64,000 bases of DNA from Methylobacterium sp. NMS14P (GCF_028583545.1 NZ_CP087106.1:2362501-2426500), one strand, 5' to 3'; positions 42,448 through 52,588 are shown, counted from the first letter of the stretch. A program made the numbers and translations. Notes: generated by a model not told the origin, from the sequence alone.

Positions 42448-45400
42448 ATGCACGGCAGATCTGACGCCCCGATCCGCGACCCGGCCTTCCTCGCGGACGG
42501 CGGCGCGATGGGCGTGCTCCTGCGCGCGCACGACTGGGACCGCACGCCCCTCGGCGCCCTGTTCGCCTGGCCCGAATCCCTGACCACCCTCGTGGGGATC
42601 ATGTTCGGCGCGAACCGGCCGATGTTCATCGTCTGGGGCCCGGAGCGGCGGCTCCTGTACAACGATCTCTACGCGCAGATCCTCGGCGACCGGCATCCGG
42701 CGGCCCTCGGCCGGGACTATCTCGAGGTCTGGCACGGGGTCGGGGCCGGTCTCGCGCCCCTGGTGGAGCGGGCCTATTCCGGCCGCGCGGTCCACACGGC
42801 CGATGGCGAGCACGTCCTCCACGGGGCCGACGGTGCCGACGCGGCGCGCGTCTCCCTCTCCCTGGTGCCGGTCCGGGACACGGCGGGGGACGTCGCCGGT
42901 CTCTACGGGGCCTGCACGGCGCTCGCCGGCCCCGGGCCCGCCGCGCGCCGTCCGCGCGAGACGGAGGCGTCGCGCCGGGACAACGAGGAGCGGCAATCCT
43001 TCCTGCTGGATCTCAGCGACACGCTCCGCCCGCTGACCGCGTCGACGGAGATCGTCGAGGTGGCCTCGCGGCGCCTCGGCGAGCGCGTCGGGGCGAGCCG
43101 CGTCTTCTACGCCGAGATCTGCGGCAGCCTGATGAAGGTCGAGCGCGAGTACGTCCGGGGCGTCGGCTCGATCGTGGGGGAGCATTCCCTGGCGGCGTTC
43201 GGCCCGGATCTCCTGGCCGCCTACCGCGACGGGACCGTGGTCGCGGTCGAGGACGTGGCCGCCGATCTCCGGTTCAGCGACGCGGCGCGCGCCGGCCTCG
43301 GGTCCCGCGAGGTCGCGGCCTTCGTCGACGTCGTGCTGTTCCGCGGCGCGGAGTGGGTCAGCCTGCTGGCGGTGCAGAGCGCGGTCCCGCGCGCCTGGAC
43401 CACCGCCGAGGGAAACCTGATCCGCGACGTCGGCGAGCGCGTGAAGGCGGCGATCGAGCGCGCCCGCGCCGAGGCGGCCCTGCGCAGGAGCGAGGAGCAC
43501 CTGGCGGCGATCTTCGCCGGCGCCTCGGTCGGCCTGTCCGAGGTGGATGCCGCGGGGCGCTTCCTGCGGGTCAACACCGAGTTCTGCCGCATCCTCGGGC
43601 GCTCGGAGGACGCGCTGCTGCGGCTCGGCGTCGCCGACGTGACCGATCCCGCGGACCGGTCGCCGAGCGCGGCCGCGCTGGCGCGGGCCCTCGAGACCGA
43701 CCGCAGCATCGCCCTCGACAAGCGGTATCTCCGCCCGGACGGCGGCGCGATCTGGGCCAGCAGCAGCATCCGGCGCCTCGACGACGCGGACGGCAGGCTC
43801 AAGAGCCTGCTGATCGTCACGGCCGATCTCAGCCGGCGCAAGGAGGCCGAGCAGCGCCTGGCCGAGAGCGAGCGCCGCCTCCAGCACCTGAACGAGACCC
43901 TGGAGCTGCAGGTCTCCGAGCGCACCGCGGAGCGCAATCTCTTCGCCACGATCGTCGAGAGAACCGACATCATGGTGATGGCCGCGGATCTCGACTACAA
44001 CATCCTGGCGATCAACAAGGCGAATGCCGACGAGTTCGCGCGCATCTACGGCGTGAGGCCGAAGGTGGGCGACAACATGCTCGACCTGCTGGCCGACCAG
44101 CCCGAGCACCAGGCGCAGGTGCGGGCGGGATGGGGGCGCGGGCTCGCCGGCGAGGAGATCACCCTGGTCGAGGCGTTCGGCGACGCCGGGCGGGCGCGGC
44201 CCTGCTACGAGATCAGCTTCCGCACCCTGCGCGACGCGCGGGGCGCGCGCACGGGCTGCTACCAGTTCGTCATGGACGTCACCGAGCGGCTGCGCGGCCA
44301 GGCCGACCTGGCCCAGGCGCAGGAGGCGCTGCGCCAGTCCCAGAAGCTGGAGGCGGTCGGCCAGCTCACCGGCGGCGTCGCGCACGACTTCAACAACCTG
44401 CTGACCATCATCCGCTCGTCCGTCGACTTCCTGCGCCGGCCCGATCTGCCGGAGGTCCGCAAGCGCCGCTACCTCGACGCGGTCTCCGAGACCGTGGAGC
44501 GGGCCGCGAAGCTCACGGGCCAGCTGCTGGCCTTCGCCCGCCGTCAGGCCCTCAAGCCCGAGGTGTTCGACGTCGGCCAGAGGGTGCGGGCGATCGCCGA
44601 CATGCTCGACACGCTGACCGGCGCGCGGGTGCAGGTCGTGACCGAGGTGCCGGAGACGACCTGCCCGGTCCGCGCGGACGTGAGCCAGTTCGAGACCGCG
44701 CTCGTCAACATGGCGGTCAACGCCCGCGACGCCATGGACGGGGAAGGCACGCTGACCCTCCGCGTGACCTGCGGCGCGGCCCTGCCGGCCATCCGCGGCC
44801 ATGCCGGCTCCCGGAAGCCCTTCGCGGCGGTGTCGCTGATCGACACCGGCACGGGCATCCCGCCCGAGCAGATCGGGCGGATCTTCGAGCCGTTCTTCAC
44901 CACCAAGGAGGTGGGCAAGGGGACCGGCCTCGGCCTGTCCCAGGTGTTCGGCTTCGCCAAGCAGTCGGGCGGCGACGTCGACGTGCGCAGCACCCTCGGT
45001 GCCGGCACCGCCTTCACCCTCTACCTGCCGGAGGTGCCGTCCGAGGAGCGCCCGGCCGGTGACCGCCTGCCGGATGCGGACCTCGCGCCGCTCGGGAGCG
45101 GGCAGCGCGTCCTGGTCGTGGAGGACAATGTCGGCGTCGGGCAGTTCGCGACGCAGATCCTGGAGGATCTGGGCTACCGGCCGACCTGGGCGGCCAACGC
45201 CGAGGAGGCGCTGGAGGAACTCGGCCGGGCGGGGAACCGGTTCGACCTGGTCTTCTCGGACGTGGTGATGCCCGGAATGGGCGGCGTCGCGCTCGCGCAG
45301 GAGCTCCGGAGGCGCGCGCCGCAGGTGCCCGTGGTGCTGACGTCGGGCTACAGCCACGTGCTCGCGCAGTCGGACGCCCACGACTTCACGCTGCTGCACA

Positions 45401-45489
45401 AGCCGTACTCGGCCGAGCAGCTCGGCCGCATCCTGCATCAGGCCCTGGGCCTGCGCCGGAAGGCCGGCGCGCTCGCCGATCCGTCCTGA
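42448..45489 (+). CDS. Soluble PAS/GAF hybrid sensor histidine kinase with receiver
   Basis: 1013 residues, no membrane helix. In order: an N-terminal PAS-like domain (about 40-160, [25 protein letters not shown]), GAF (180-335), PAS (345-470, [22 protein letters not shown]), coiled coil, PAS (500-620) and HisKA with His646 ([14 protein letters not shown]). The ATPase has DTGTGIP and [20 protein letters not shown]. The final receiver has Asp938 ([13 protein letters not shown]) and [11 protein letters not shown]. The [10 protein letters not shown] start is common in Methylobacterium-type orphan kinases. Unlike the kinase upstream, its receiver is intact. The signal is unknown; redox or light is possible for such PAS/GAF arrays. 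Confidence 0.92.
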   Translation: MHGRSDAPIRDPAFLADGGAMGVLLRAHDWDRTPLGALFAWPESLTTLVGIMFGANRPMFIVWGPERRLLYNDLYAQILGDRHPAALGRDYLEVWHGVGAGLAPLVERAYSGRAVHTADGEHVLHGADGADAARVSLSLVPVRDTAGDVAGLYGACTALAGPGPAARRPRETEASRRDNEERQSFLLDLSDTLRPLTASTEIVEVASRRLGERVGASRVFYAEICGSLMKVEREYVRGVGSIVGEHSLAAFGPDLLAAYRDGTVVAVEDVAADLRFSDAARAGLGSREVAAFVDVVLFRGAEWVSLLAVQSAVPRAWTTAEGNLIRDVGERVKAAIERARAEAALRRSEEHLAAIFAGASVGLSEVDAAGRFLRVNTEFCRILGRSEDALLRLGVADVTDPADRSPSAAALARALETDRSIALDKRYLRPDGGAIWASSSIRRLDDADGRLKSLLIVTADLSRRKEAEQRLAESERRLQHLNETLELQVSERTAERNLFATIVERTDIMVMAADLDYNILAINKANADEFARIYGVRPKVGDNMLDLLADQPEHQAQVRAGWGRGLAGEEITLVEAFGDAGRARPCYEISFRTLRDARGARTGCYQFVMDVTERLRGQADLAQAQEALRQSQKLEAVGQLTGGVAHDFNNLLTIIRSSVDFLRRPDLPEVRKRRYLDAVSETVERAAKLTGQLLAFARRQALKPEVFDVGQRVRAIADMLDTLTGARVQVVTEVPETTCPVRADVSQFETALVNMAVNARDAMDGEGTLTLRVTCGAALPAIRGHAGSRKPFAAVSLIDTGTGIPPEQIGRIFEPFFTTKEVGKGTGLGLSQVFGFAKQSGGDVDVRSTLGAGTAFTLYLPEVPSEERPAGDRLPDADLAPLGSGQRVLVVEDNVGVGQFATQILEDLGYRPTWAANAEEALEELGRAGNRFDLVFSDVVMPGMGGVALAQELRRRAPQVPVVLTSGYSHVLAQSDAHDFTLLHKPYSAEQLGRILHQALGLRRKAGALADPS

Positions 45490-45531
45490 GCGCGGGCCCC
45501 GCGCCCGCCGAAGCCCGCCCTCAGCCCGGCC

Positions 45532-46278
45532 TCAGCCCGCCCTTGCCCACGCCACAGCGTCGGCACCGGCCGGCAGGCGCATGGGGCATGACGGGTCCGT
45601 CGCCGCGCGCCACACCGCCTCCGCCACGTCCGAGGGCCGGGTCAGGTCCGCGTCCGCGTGCTGGAAGCCGGCGAAGACCTGCGCGGCCACCGCCGCGTAG
45701 GCCTCGGGGATGTCCATGCCCATGCGGGCGCGCGCGTTGGCGCCGAACGCGGTCTCCGGGGCGCGGCCGGGGATGACCAGCCGCGCGCGCACGCCGAACG
45801 GTTCGAGCTCCAGCGCCAGCGACTCGGTGAAGGCGTTCACCGCCGCCTTGCTCGCCGTGTAGACCGACAGCAGGTGCAGCGGGCGCTGCGTCACGCTCGA
45901 CGTCACGTTGACGACGACGCCCGCGCGGCGCTCCCGGAATTGCGGCAGCACGGCCCGGGTCATCGCGATGGTCCCGAGGGTGTTGGTCTCGAACACCTCG
46001 CGCGCGGCCTCCATCGGGACGCCCTCCAGCGCGTTCAGGAGCCCGACGCCCGCGTTGTTGACCAGGACGTCGACCGGTCCGGCCGCCGCGACCGCGCGGG
46101 CGACGCTGTCGCGGTCGGTCACGTCCAGCGGCAGGATGCTCAGACGATCGGAGGGCGGCAGCAGGTCGCTCCGCGGCCGGCGCATCGTCGCTGCCACGCG
46201 CCAGCCCCGTTCGAGGAAGGTGCGGGCCGTCTCCAGGCCGAAGCCGGACGAGCAGCCGGTGATCAGGATCGTGTTCAT
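45532..46278 (-). CDS. Short-chain dehydrogenase/reductase
   Basis: 248 residues, classical SDR. Cofactor motif TGCSSGFGLETART, NNAG in VLVNNAGVGLL, the catalytic Ser in NVTSSVTQ and the Y-x3-K in SVYTASKAAVNAF. The Arg in RRPRSD after the second strand favours NADP(H). It is divergent from the AraC-family gene (96 bp between starts), the usual arrangement for a regulator and its target. Substrate unknown. Confidence 0.9.
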   Translation of the reverse strand: MNTILITGCSSGFGLETARTFLERGWRVAATMRRPRSDLLPPSDRLSILPLDVTDRDSVARAVAAAGPVDVLVNNAGVGLLNALEGVPMEAAREVFETNTLGTIAMTRAVLPQFRERRAGVVVNVTSSVTQRPLHLLSVYTASKAAVNAFTESLALELEPFGVRARLVIPGRAPETAFGANARARMGMDIPEAYAAVAAQVFAGFQHADADLTRPSDVAEAVWRAATDPSCPMRLPAGADAVAWARAG

Positions 46279-46374
46279 GGGAACTCCCGTGCAGAAGGGG
46301 CAACGGGGTGATAGGGAGCGCAGGCCGGACCTGATACGTGCGCAAGTCCGGTTCGCGTTGGCGAGCGTCCGAGA

Positions 46375-47277
46375 ATGCCCGATCCGCTCACCCAGGTGGT
46401 CGGCCTGCTCCGGCCGAGCGCCCCGCTGTCCAAGCTCGTCACCGGGTCCGGTCCCTGGGCGGTGCGGCGCTCGTATTCCGGGCGGCCGTTCTACGCGGCC
46501 GTCCTCGAGGGCGGGTGCCGTCTCGCGATCGACGGCGAGGCCGGGATCGTGCTCCGCGAGGGCGACTTCGTCCTCATTCCCGCGGCCCACGCGTTCACCA
46601 CCTCCAGCCTCCATCCGCCGCCGCGGGGTGCCGCGCTGCCTCCCGTCGCGGTGGGCCCCGGCGTGTTCCGGCTCGGCGACGCCGAGGGGCCGCCGAATGT
46701 CCGGATGCTCGTGGGCCACTGCGCCTTCGCGTCGAGCGACGCGGACCTGCTCGTGTCGCTGCTGCCCCGGTACGTGCATGTCCGCGGCGCGGCCCGACTG
46801 ACCACCCTGCTCGGCCTCGTGAACGAGGAGACGCGCGCCGACCGGCCCGGCCGCGACGTGGTCCTGGCCCGCCTGCTGGAGGTCGTGCTGATCGAGGCGC
46901 TGCGCGCCACCGCCGGGCCGGCGGCGCCCTCCGGATTGCTGCGCGGCCTCGCCGACGACCGGCTCGCCGCCGCGCTGCGGGGGATGCACGATCGACCGAC
47001 GGAGAGCTGGACGGTGGCCGCGCTCGCGCGGGAGGCGGGCCTCTCCCGGTCCACGTTCTTCGAGCGGTTCCGCCGCGCGGTCGGGGTCGCGCCGATGGAG
47101 TACCTGCTGGCGTGGCGGATGGCGCTGGCGAAGGATCTGCTGAGCCGCGGGGCGGTCGGGATGGCCGAGGTGGCGGAGCGGGTGGGCTACAGTTCGGCGA
47201 GCACGTTCAGCGTCGCCTTCGCCCGGCACGTCGGTCGGCCGCCGATCCGGTACGCCCGCGAGCGGCAGGCGCGGTGA
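46375..47277 (+). CDS. AraC-family transcriptional regulator with cupin sensor domain
   Basis: 300 residues. The N-terminal domain is a cupin_6-type sensor (about 10-180: FYAAVLEGGCRLAIDG, LREGDFVLIPAAHAFTT, LLRYVHVRG-like strand). The C-terminal AraC domain has two helix-turn-helix units (WTVAALAREAGLSRSTFFERFRRAVG and MAEVAERVGYSSASTFSVAFARHVG). This subgroup commonly regulates a divergent SDR or oxidoreductase, matching the neighbour here. The ribosome site of the ATG at 46375 is weak. Confidence 0.92.
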   Translation: MPDPLTQVVGLLRPSAPLSKLVTGSGPWAVRRSYSGRPFYAAVLEGGCRLAIDGEAGIVLREGDFVLIPAAHAFTTSSLHPPPRGAALPPVAVGPGVFRLGDAEGPPNVRMLVGHCAFASSDADLLVSLLPRYVHVRGAARLTTLLGLVNEETRADRPGRDVVLARLLEVVLIEALRATAGPAAPSGLLRGLADDRLAAALRGMHDRPTESWTVAALAREAGLSRSTFFERFRRAVGVAPMEYLLAWRMALAKDLLSRGAVGMAEVAERVGYSSASTFSVAFARHVGRPPIRYARERQAR

Positions 47278-47299
47278 TCCGGGCCGGCTGACCGTGTCC

Positions 47300-47331
47300 C
47301 GGACGTGCCACGGACGTGCCACGGACGTGCC
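47300..47331. repeat. Triplicate 11-bp direct repeat CGGACGTGCCA
   Basis: Three head-to-tail copies of CGGACGTGCCA (the last ends CG instead of CA), 23 bp after the AraC-family stop. Function unknown; may be a simple slippage repeat. Confidence 0.7.
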
Positions 47332-47510
47332 GCGGGCGCGGCGCGGCGGCCCCATTCCGGTCCGACACCGGCGTCGGCGGGGCCGACCGACCCTTCGCCC
47401 CGAGGCCGGGTTCGGCTACGAGACCGGGATCGCGCGCGACCGCCGCACCCGCCGCGGCGTGACCGACGCGCCTCGCCCCCTCGCGCAGGAGAATGTCCTG
47501 ATCACCGACC

Positions 47511-47540
47511 CGCAGGCCCTCCACTCGCAGGCCCTCCACT
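47511..47540. repeat. Duplicated 15-bp direct repeat
   Basis: Two exact copies of CGCAGGCCCTCCACT followed by a partial third, in the 399-bp gap before the DUF1624-type gene. I see no gene in this gap (47278-47676), although frames stay open because of base composition. Confidence 0.7.
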
Positions 47541-47676
47541 CCCAGGCCGGCGCCCGTGCGAGCCGCCGCCAGGACCGCGCCGGTCGAACGCCGCCGGCAA
47601 TCCGCGCGATCGCCGGCGTCCGGGTCGGCACCGGCGCGCCCCTGCGGGGCACCCGCAGCACGACGGCGCGCTCCTG

Positions 47677-48855
47677 ATGGTCTCACGTTCCCGGGCGCCC
47701 GCCGCCGCGACCGGCGGTCCGGCGGCATCCCGGCGCGTCGGCTCCATCGACGCCCTGCGCGGGCTGGTGATGCTGCTGATGCTCGTCGACCACGTGCGGG
47801 AGTTCTTCTACCTGCACGCGCAGGTCCGCGACCCGATGGACCTCGCCGCGACGCCGCCCGACCTGTTCCTGACGCGGGCGGCCTCGCACCTCTGCGCGCC
47901 GGTCTTCGTCCTGCTCACCGGCCTCTCGGCCCACCTCTACGGGCAGAAGCACGGCAGGCGGGGGGCCGCCGCCTTCCTGCTCAAGCGCGGGCTGCTCCTG
48001 ATCCTGCTGGAGGTGACGCTCGTCAACGTCGCCTGGGCCGGCAGCGTCCGGCCGCCGATCCTGTACCTGCAGGTGATCTGGGTGATCGGTCTCTGCATGG
48101 TGGCGCTGGCCGGGCTGCTCTGGCTGCCGCAGGCCGCCCTCGTGGCCGGGGCCCTGGCGCTCATGCTCGGCCACAACCTGCTCGACGGGGTAGCGATCCG
48201 GGCGGACGAGCCGGGCTACGTGCTCTGGTCGATCCTGCACCAGCGCGGGGTGATCGCGCTGCCCTGGGGCGGCCTGGCGCGGACCTCGTACCCGCTCCTG
48301 CCCTGGATCGGCGTGATCGCGGCGGGCTACGCCCTCGGGCCGCTCTTCGCCGGCGGGGTCGACGCCGCGCGCCGGCGCGCGGGCCTCCTCGGGCTCGGTG
48401 CGGTTGCCCTGGTCGGTTTCCTCACCCTGCGCGCGCTCAACGGCTACGGCGAGCCGGTGCCGTGGCAGACGGGGGCCACGCCGCTCGCCACCGCGCTGTC
48501 CTTCGTCAACCTGACCAAGTACCCGCCCTCGGCCGATTTCCTGTTGCTGACGCTCGGGCTCGGCCTCGGCCTGCTGGCGCTGTTCGAGACGCTGCCGCGG
48601 CGGCTCCTCGGCGGCCTGCGCGTCTTCGGCGGCGCGCCGCTGTTCTTCTACCTGCTGCACCTCGCGCTGCTGCGCGTCCTCCACGACGGTGCCGCGGGGC
48701 TGGGCCTCGCCGGAGCGTCGGGACGGGTGGAGGCCGGCTCGCCCCTCGCGCTCTGGCTCATCGCGGCCGCCCTGACCGTTCCCCTCTGGCTGGCGTGCCG
48801 CGCCATGGTGCGCCTGAAGCGGGCCTCGACCTGGCCGGCCCTGAGCTACCTCTGA
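47677..48855 (+). CDS. DUF1624/heparan-alpha-glucosaminide acetyltransferase-like membrane protein
   Basis: 392 residues, about 10 membrane helices. The N-terminal RVGSIDALRGLVMLLMLVDHVREFF contains the DALRG and DH motifs of this acyltransferase-like family. Others are APVFVLLTGLSAHLYG, LPWIGVIAAGYALGPLF and FYLLHLALLRVLHD. Members are thought to transfer acyl groups across the membrane to glycans; bacterial substrates are mostly unknown. The ATG at 47677 is placed just before the conserved region; there is no strong ribosome site. Confidence 0.85.
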   Translation: MVSRSRAPAAATGGPAASRRVGSIDALRGLVMLLMLVDHVREFFYLHAQVRDPMDLAATPPDLFLTRAASHLCAPVFVLLTGLSAHLYGQKHGRRGAAAFLLKRGLLLILLEVTLVNVAWAGSVRPPILYLQVIWVIGLCMVALAGLLWLPQAALVAGALALMLGHNLLDGVAIRADEPGYVLWSILHQRGVIALPWGGLARTSYPLLPWIGVIAAGYALGPLFAGGVDAARRRAGLLGLGAVALVGFLTLRALNGYGEPVPWQTGATPLATALSFVNLTKYPPSADFLLLTLGLGLGLLALFETLPRRLLGGLRVFGGAPLFFYLLHLALLRVLHDGAAGLGLAGASGRVEAGSPLALWLIAAALTVPLWLACRAMVRLKRASTWPALSYL

Positions 48856-48916
48856 CGGCGGCTCCCCGCGTCCCGGCCGGGGACGGCCACGACCGGGACG
48901 CCCGCGTGCTCCCGCG

Positions 48917-50791
48917 TCAGGACAGGTCCGCCCCGTCGCGGTCGTGCTGGTGGCGCAGCTCGGGAGTCCCCCTCACCGGCCCCGCCGTCCGCTCCGCGTC
49001 GCTCCGGGTCTCGGCGCGGGCCGTGTCGATGAAGACGCGGGCCTCGCCCTCCCGCACGCCGAGACTGCGCAGCGCGTAGAAGGACATGCCGAGGGCCAGC
49101 TCCCGCTCGCCCATCAGCACGAGGCCGACGCCGTCCTCCTCGAGATGGCGTCGCTCCGCCTCGCTGTGCGTGCGGACCACGGTGTCGATCCCCGGATTGG
49201 CCGCGCGCGCGGCCTCGACGAGCCGGCGGGCCTGGTGCGCGTCGGGCGTGGCGACGACGAGCAGGCGCGCCGTGCCGATGCCGGCCGCTTCGAGGATGCC
49301 GGGCGCCGTCGCGTCGCCGAACACGGCCTGCGTGCCCGCCGCGCGCAGGGCCAGCACGCGGCGGCGGTCGCGCTCCACCACCACGTAGGGCAGCTCCCAG
49401 GTCTCCAGCGTCGCGCCGATGCTGCTGCCGACGCGCCCGAAGCCGATGATCACGACGTGGTCCCGTCGCGGCGGCTCCCCGCCCGAGACGGCGACGTCGA
49501 CCACGCCCTTGCGCTCGAAGCGGGCGGCGAGATCGGGCCGGTCGGCGAAGACCTGCTCGATCCGGGCCGCCAGGGCGAAGAAGAGCGGGTTCAGCGTGAT
49601 CGACAGCAGGGCTCCGCCCAGGATCAGGTTGCGCCCTTCCTCCGGCAGGAGCTTCAGCGACAGCCCGAGCGACACCAGGATGAAGGAGAACTCGCCGATC
49701 TGGGCGAGGCTCGCGGCGATCGTCAGGGCCGTGCCCAGCGGGTGCCGGAAGGCCAGCACGATGGCGACGGCCGCCAGGGACTTGCCGACCATGATCACGC
49801 CGAGCACCGCCAGGACCGAGAGCGGCGCGCGCAGGAGGATGCCCGGATCGAACAGCATGCCGACGGAGACGAAGAACAGGACCGCGAAGGCGTCCTGCAG
49901 CGGCAGCGAGTCGGCGGCCGCCTGATGGCTGAGATCGGACTCGGCGAGCACCATCCCGGCGAAGAACGCCCCGAGCGCGAAGGAGACCCCGAACAGCTCC
50001 GCCGAGCCGAAGGCGATGCCCAGGGCTAGGGCCAGGACCGCGAGGGTGAACAGCTCCCGCGACCCGGTGCGCGCCGCCTGATCGAGCAGCCAGGGCACGA
50101 AGCGCCGTCCGCCGACCAGCATCAGCCCCGCGAAGACCGCGACCTTGGCGAGCGTCAGCGCGACGGTGAGCGCGAGGCTCTGCGCGTGCTCGGGCCCGAC
50201 GAGCTGGGCGACGAGGTCCGTGAGGGCGTGGGCCGTGCCGTGCCCGAGGCCCCCGGCCTCGCCGCCGAGCGAGGGCGCGAGGGCGGGCAGGACCACGAGG
50301 GTCAGCACCATCGCCAGATCCTCGACGATCAGCCAGCCGACCGCGATGCGGCCGTTGTCGGTGTCGAGGAGGCCGCGCTCCTCCAGCGCGCGGAGCAGGA
50401 CGACCGTGCTCGCGACGGAGAGGGCGAGGCCGAAGACCAGGCCCTGGCCGAGGGTCCAGCCCCAGGCGAAGGCCAGGCCGATGCCCATGGCGGTCGCCGC
50501 CGTGATCTGCACCACCGCGCCGGGCAGGGCGATGGAGCGCACGGCCATCAGGTCCTTGAAGGAGAAGTGCAGCCCGACCCCGAACATCAGCAGGATGACG
50601 CCGATCTCGGCGAGCTGACCCGTGAGGTTGCTGTCGCCCACGAAGCCCGGCGTGTAGGGGCCGACGAGGACGCCCGCGACCAGGTAACCGACCAGCGGCG
50701 GCAGCCTGAGGCGCTGCGCGACCATCCCGCAGATGAAGGCGAGGGTCAGCCCGAGGGCGATGACGGCGATCAGTTCGGTCGCGTGCGGCAC
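48917..50791 (-). CDS. Cation/proton antiporter, KefB/YbaL type (CPA2 with TrkA-N domain)
   Basis: 624 residues. Twelve or thirteen membrane helices span 1-395 (LPPLVGYLVAGVLVGPYTPGF, GVSFALGAFFAGMVLAESDLSHQ, LFFVSVGMLFDPG, SLAQIGEFSFILVSLGL). A cytoplasmic RCK/TrkA-N domain follows, with the nucleotide-binding motif VVIIGFGRVGSSIGATLE and FGDATAPGILEAAG. It would exchange K+ or Na+ for H+ under nucleotide control, aiding pH homeostasis or electrophile defence. GTG at 50791 follows GGAGGTG. It converges with the DUF1624-type gene; a short GTCCC/GGGAC hairpin lies in the 61-bp gap. Confidence 0.93.
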   Translation of the reverse strand: MPHATELIAVIALGLTLAFICGMVAQRLRLPPLVGYLVAGVLVGPYTPGFVGDSNLTGQLAEIGVILLMFGVGLHFSFKDLMAVRSIALPGAVVQITAATAMGIGLAFAWGWTLGQGLVFGLALSVASTVVLLRALEERGLLDTDNGRIAVGWLIVEDLAMVLTLVVLPALAPSLGGEAGGLGHGTAHALTDLVAQLVGPEHAQSLALTVALTLAKVAVFAGLMLVGGRRFVPWLLDQAARTGSRELFTLAVLALALGIAFGSAELFGVSFALGAFFAGMVLAESDLSHQAAADSLPLQDAFAVLFFVSVGMLFDPGILLRAPLSVLAVLGVIMVGKSLAAVAIVLAFRHPLGTALTIAASLAQIGEFSFILVSLGLSLKLLPEEGRNLILGGALLSITLNPLFFALAARIEQVFADRPDLAARFERKGVVDVAVSGGEPPRRDHVVIIGFGRVGSSIGATLETWELPYVVVERDRRRVLALRAAGTQAVFGDATAPGILEAAGIGTARLLVVATPDAHQARRLVEAARAANPGIDTVVRTHSEAERRHLEEDGVGLVLMGERELALGMSFYALRSLGVREGEARVFIDTARAETRSDAERTAGPVRGTPELRHQHDRDGADLS

Positions 50792-51256
50792 AGGGTCTTC
50801 ACCTCCGAGGGCTGATGCGGGTCGGGCGGAGCGACCCTTTCCGAATGGCGGTCGCGTTTCAACGCTCTTCCGGCCGAACGTCGGCGCGAACCGTCGTCGG
50901 CGATCCCCGCGTCCCCTTCGCGCGTTGCGAGGCCACCGCCCGTCGAGCCTCGACGGTCGTTCGGCGTACTGTCCCGCGACACGGCGGCGGGCGTCGCCCG
51001 CGTCCGCGCGTCCCGATCGCCCATCGTGCAGACATCCGGCGCGCGGTCGAGGGCCGAGGCGGGTCGGGGCGGGACGATCGGCCGGGACCTGGAACCCGCG
51101 GCCTCGCCGCTGCCGGAACCGGGCGCCTCGTCAGGGCCCGCGCCGGGGGAGCGGTGCCGCCCGCTCGAGGTGTGGTAGTCTGACCGGGATGCGCGACTCC
51201 GTCACGCGGCCCCGGAAGCGGGCGCGCGTCCGGACGCAGCAGGGTCGGGTATTGCT
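50792..51256. other. Intergenic region, no gene seen
   Basis: 465 bp, very GC-rich, no repeat, RNA gene or motif recognised. Promoter DNA for the antiporter gene should lie near 50800-50900. All open frames here have Arg/Pro-rich translations typical of non-coding high-GC DNA. Confidence 0.4.
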
Positions 51257-51502
51257 CTACCTGTCCGTGAGGATCGACGTGAGATCCGTGAACCCCTGGG
51301 CCTCGCTGGTGAGCAGGGCCACGAGCAGCAAGCACAGGCCGCCCAGGAGTGCGACCCCGGCCGTGGCTCCGACCAGATCCGACGTCCGAATGGTCGGTTC
51401 AGCTTGACGGCTGAACAGCAAAGCTCGCCCTTTGCGAGTGTTCGGATACGTGCGGCTCACGCGATGCCTCCAGAGATCGAGGCCCCTTGTATTAACGTTC
51501 AC
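51257..51502 (-). CDS. Small single-pass membrane protein, unknown function
   Basis: Not recognised. 81 residues: a basic N-terminal third (WRHRVSRTYPNTRKGRALL), one membrane helix at about 43-65 (LVGATAGVALLGGLCLLLVALL) and a short polar tail. GTG at 51502 with GAAGGG 8 bp upstream. Divergent from the next gene. Confidence 0.5.
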   Translation of the reverse strand: MNVNTRGLDLWRHRVSRTYPNTRKGRALLFSRQAEPTIRTSDLVGATAGVALLGGLCLLLVALLTSEAQGFTDLTSILTDR

Positions 51503-51531
51503 ATGATCGGCCCTTCATCCGCGCAGGAGCC

Positions 51532-51909
51532 GTGAGCATTGCAAATCGCGTGCGCTGGCGCACGTCAACGATCTGGAAAGAGGATGATTTACCTTCCCTC
51601 GATTGTCCGGGTCTTGGTCGCGGGCGGCTGCTGCTCTTCGGGAACAGTGTCAGCCACCGGGCGCCGATCATGCTGACGACCCTGCTCGCCGCGATGATCC
51701 GGGAGGTCCCCGTCGTCTGGTCGACCTCGGTCGATGACGGACTGGTCGATCGCGTGAAGCCCGACCTCGTGCTGACCGAGATGGCCGAGCGGTTTCTCCA
51801 TCAGACCGTCGAGGACGACTTCGCTGTCTCGGTGTACGCGCGCGGGAGGTTCGGCGCCGATCTGTCAGAGGTGTCGCGGCGCGGGTCGCCGGGCATGCCT
51901 CGGCCGTGA
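51532..51909 (+). CDS. Short protein resembling the C-terminal part of AlgJ/AlgX-like SGNH proteins
   Basis: 125 residues. The block LLLFGNSVSHRAPIMLTTLL, VPVVWSTSVDDGLVDRVKPDLVLTEMAERFL looks like the GDSF...KPD.VL...ERFL region of polysaccharide O-acetyltransferase-like (SGNH/DHHW) proteins. It lacks their first 200 or more residues, and the GDSF nucleophile motif reads GNSV (Asp to Asn, but the Ser is kept). No partner sequence is visible just upstream. AGGAG precedes the GTG at 51532, so it may be expressed, but it is probably a remnant. Similarity is judged by eye. Confidence 0.5.
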   Translation: MSIANRVRWRTSTIWKEDDLPSLDCPGLGRGRLLLFGNSVSHRAPIMLTTLLAAMIREVPVVWSTSVDDGLVDRVKPDLVLTEMAERFLHQTVEDDFAVSVYARGRFGADLSEVSRRGSPGMPRP

Positions 51910-51962
51910 CAGCGGGGCGGCGCCGGTCGCGCGAAGCTTCGCCGCATGGGCAAGGCGCGGGG

Positions 51963-52511
51963 CTAACGCGGCCCGCTGCCTTCGACCGTCGTCGGTGAAC
52001 CGAGCCAGCCCTTCGCCGCCGCCGCCGCGCGGAGGATCTCCTTGGCCGGCTCGTACTTGAGACGAAGCCGCTCGCGGGTCTCCGCGGGCAGGAGCGCCAG
52101 ACGCCCGAGATCCGAATTGTCCTCGAGGTCGGCGAGCTTGACGAGGGTCGCCCGGAGGGTGCCCACTTTCGCGATGTTGTTGATCCAGGCCGCGTAGGTG
52201 ACGCGCCCACCGGGCTTCGTGAGCATGGCGACGGAGGTCAGCACGTTGTCGCTGAAGCCCTCCTTGGCCAAGTGGCCGAACCCGTAGCTGGTATCCTCGA
52301 CCACGTCGTGCAGCCATGCGGCTTGCGCCGCCTCGTCCCGCTCCAGGTCGGACCAGAACGGGCACCCCTCTGACAGCCTGAGCACGCCGGCAACGACCCG
52401 CGCCAGATGCTCGGTGTACGGCCGGCCGGCTTTGTCGACCTGGCCTTCGTGGACGACGGTGGCCACCGTCCGCGCGTCGGCCGCGGTCCGGCGGAGGGGA
52501 GGCAGGATCAC
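51963..52511 (-). CDS. HD-domain hydrolase (SpoT/MESH1-like)
   Basis: 182 residues. The metal-binding motifs of a small HD enzyme are present: H in YTEHLARVVAGVLRL, the HD pair in AAWLHDVVEDTSYGF with the following ED, and the distal Asp in LVKLADLEDNSD. This order (H...HD-ED...D) matches the (p)ppGpp hydrolase domain of SpoT and MESH1. There is no synthetase domain, TGS or ACT. Small alarmone hydrolase or related nucleotidase activity is plausible but unproven. GTG at 52511 is used. Confidence 0.8.
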   Translation of the reverse strand: MILPPLRRTAADARTVATVVHEGQVDKAGRPYTEHLARVVAGVLRLSEGCPFWSDLERDEAAQAAWLHDVVEDTSYGFGHLAKEGFSDNVLTSVAMLTKPGGRVTYAAWINNIAKVGTLRATLVKLADLEDNSDLGRLALLPAETRERLRLKYEPAKEILRAAAAAKGWLGSPTTVEGSGPR

Positions 52512-52588
52512 GCGCTCAATCCTTCACCGGATGCGCCAGCCTTCACCGGATGCACCAGCAGGTCCGCTGTCGGGGCCATGGACCGCTC

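Noticed and set aside
42252..42464. A 70-codon frame ahead of the PAS/GAF kinase gene.
   Set aside because: No convincing ribosome site or conserved feature, and it overlaps the kinase start region.
42175..45438. A 1087-codon minus-strand open frame opposite the PAS/GAF kinase.
   Set aside because: Same reason: the opposite strand has complete PAS, HisKA, ATPase and receiver motifs; the antisense translation has none.
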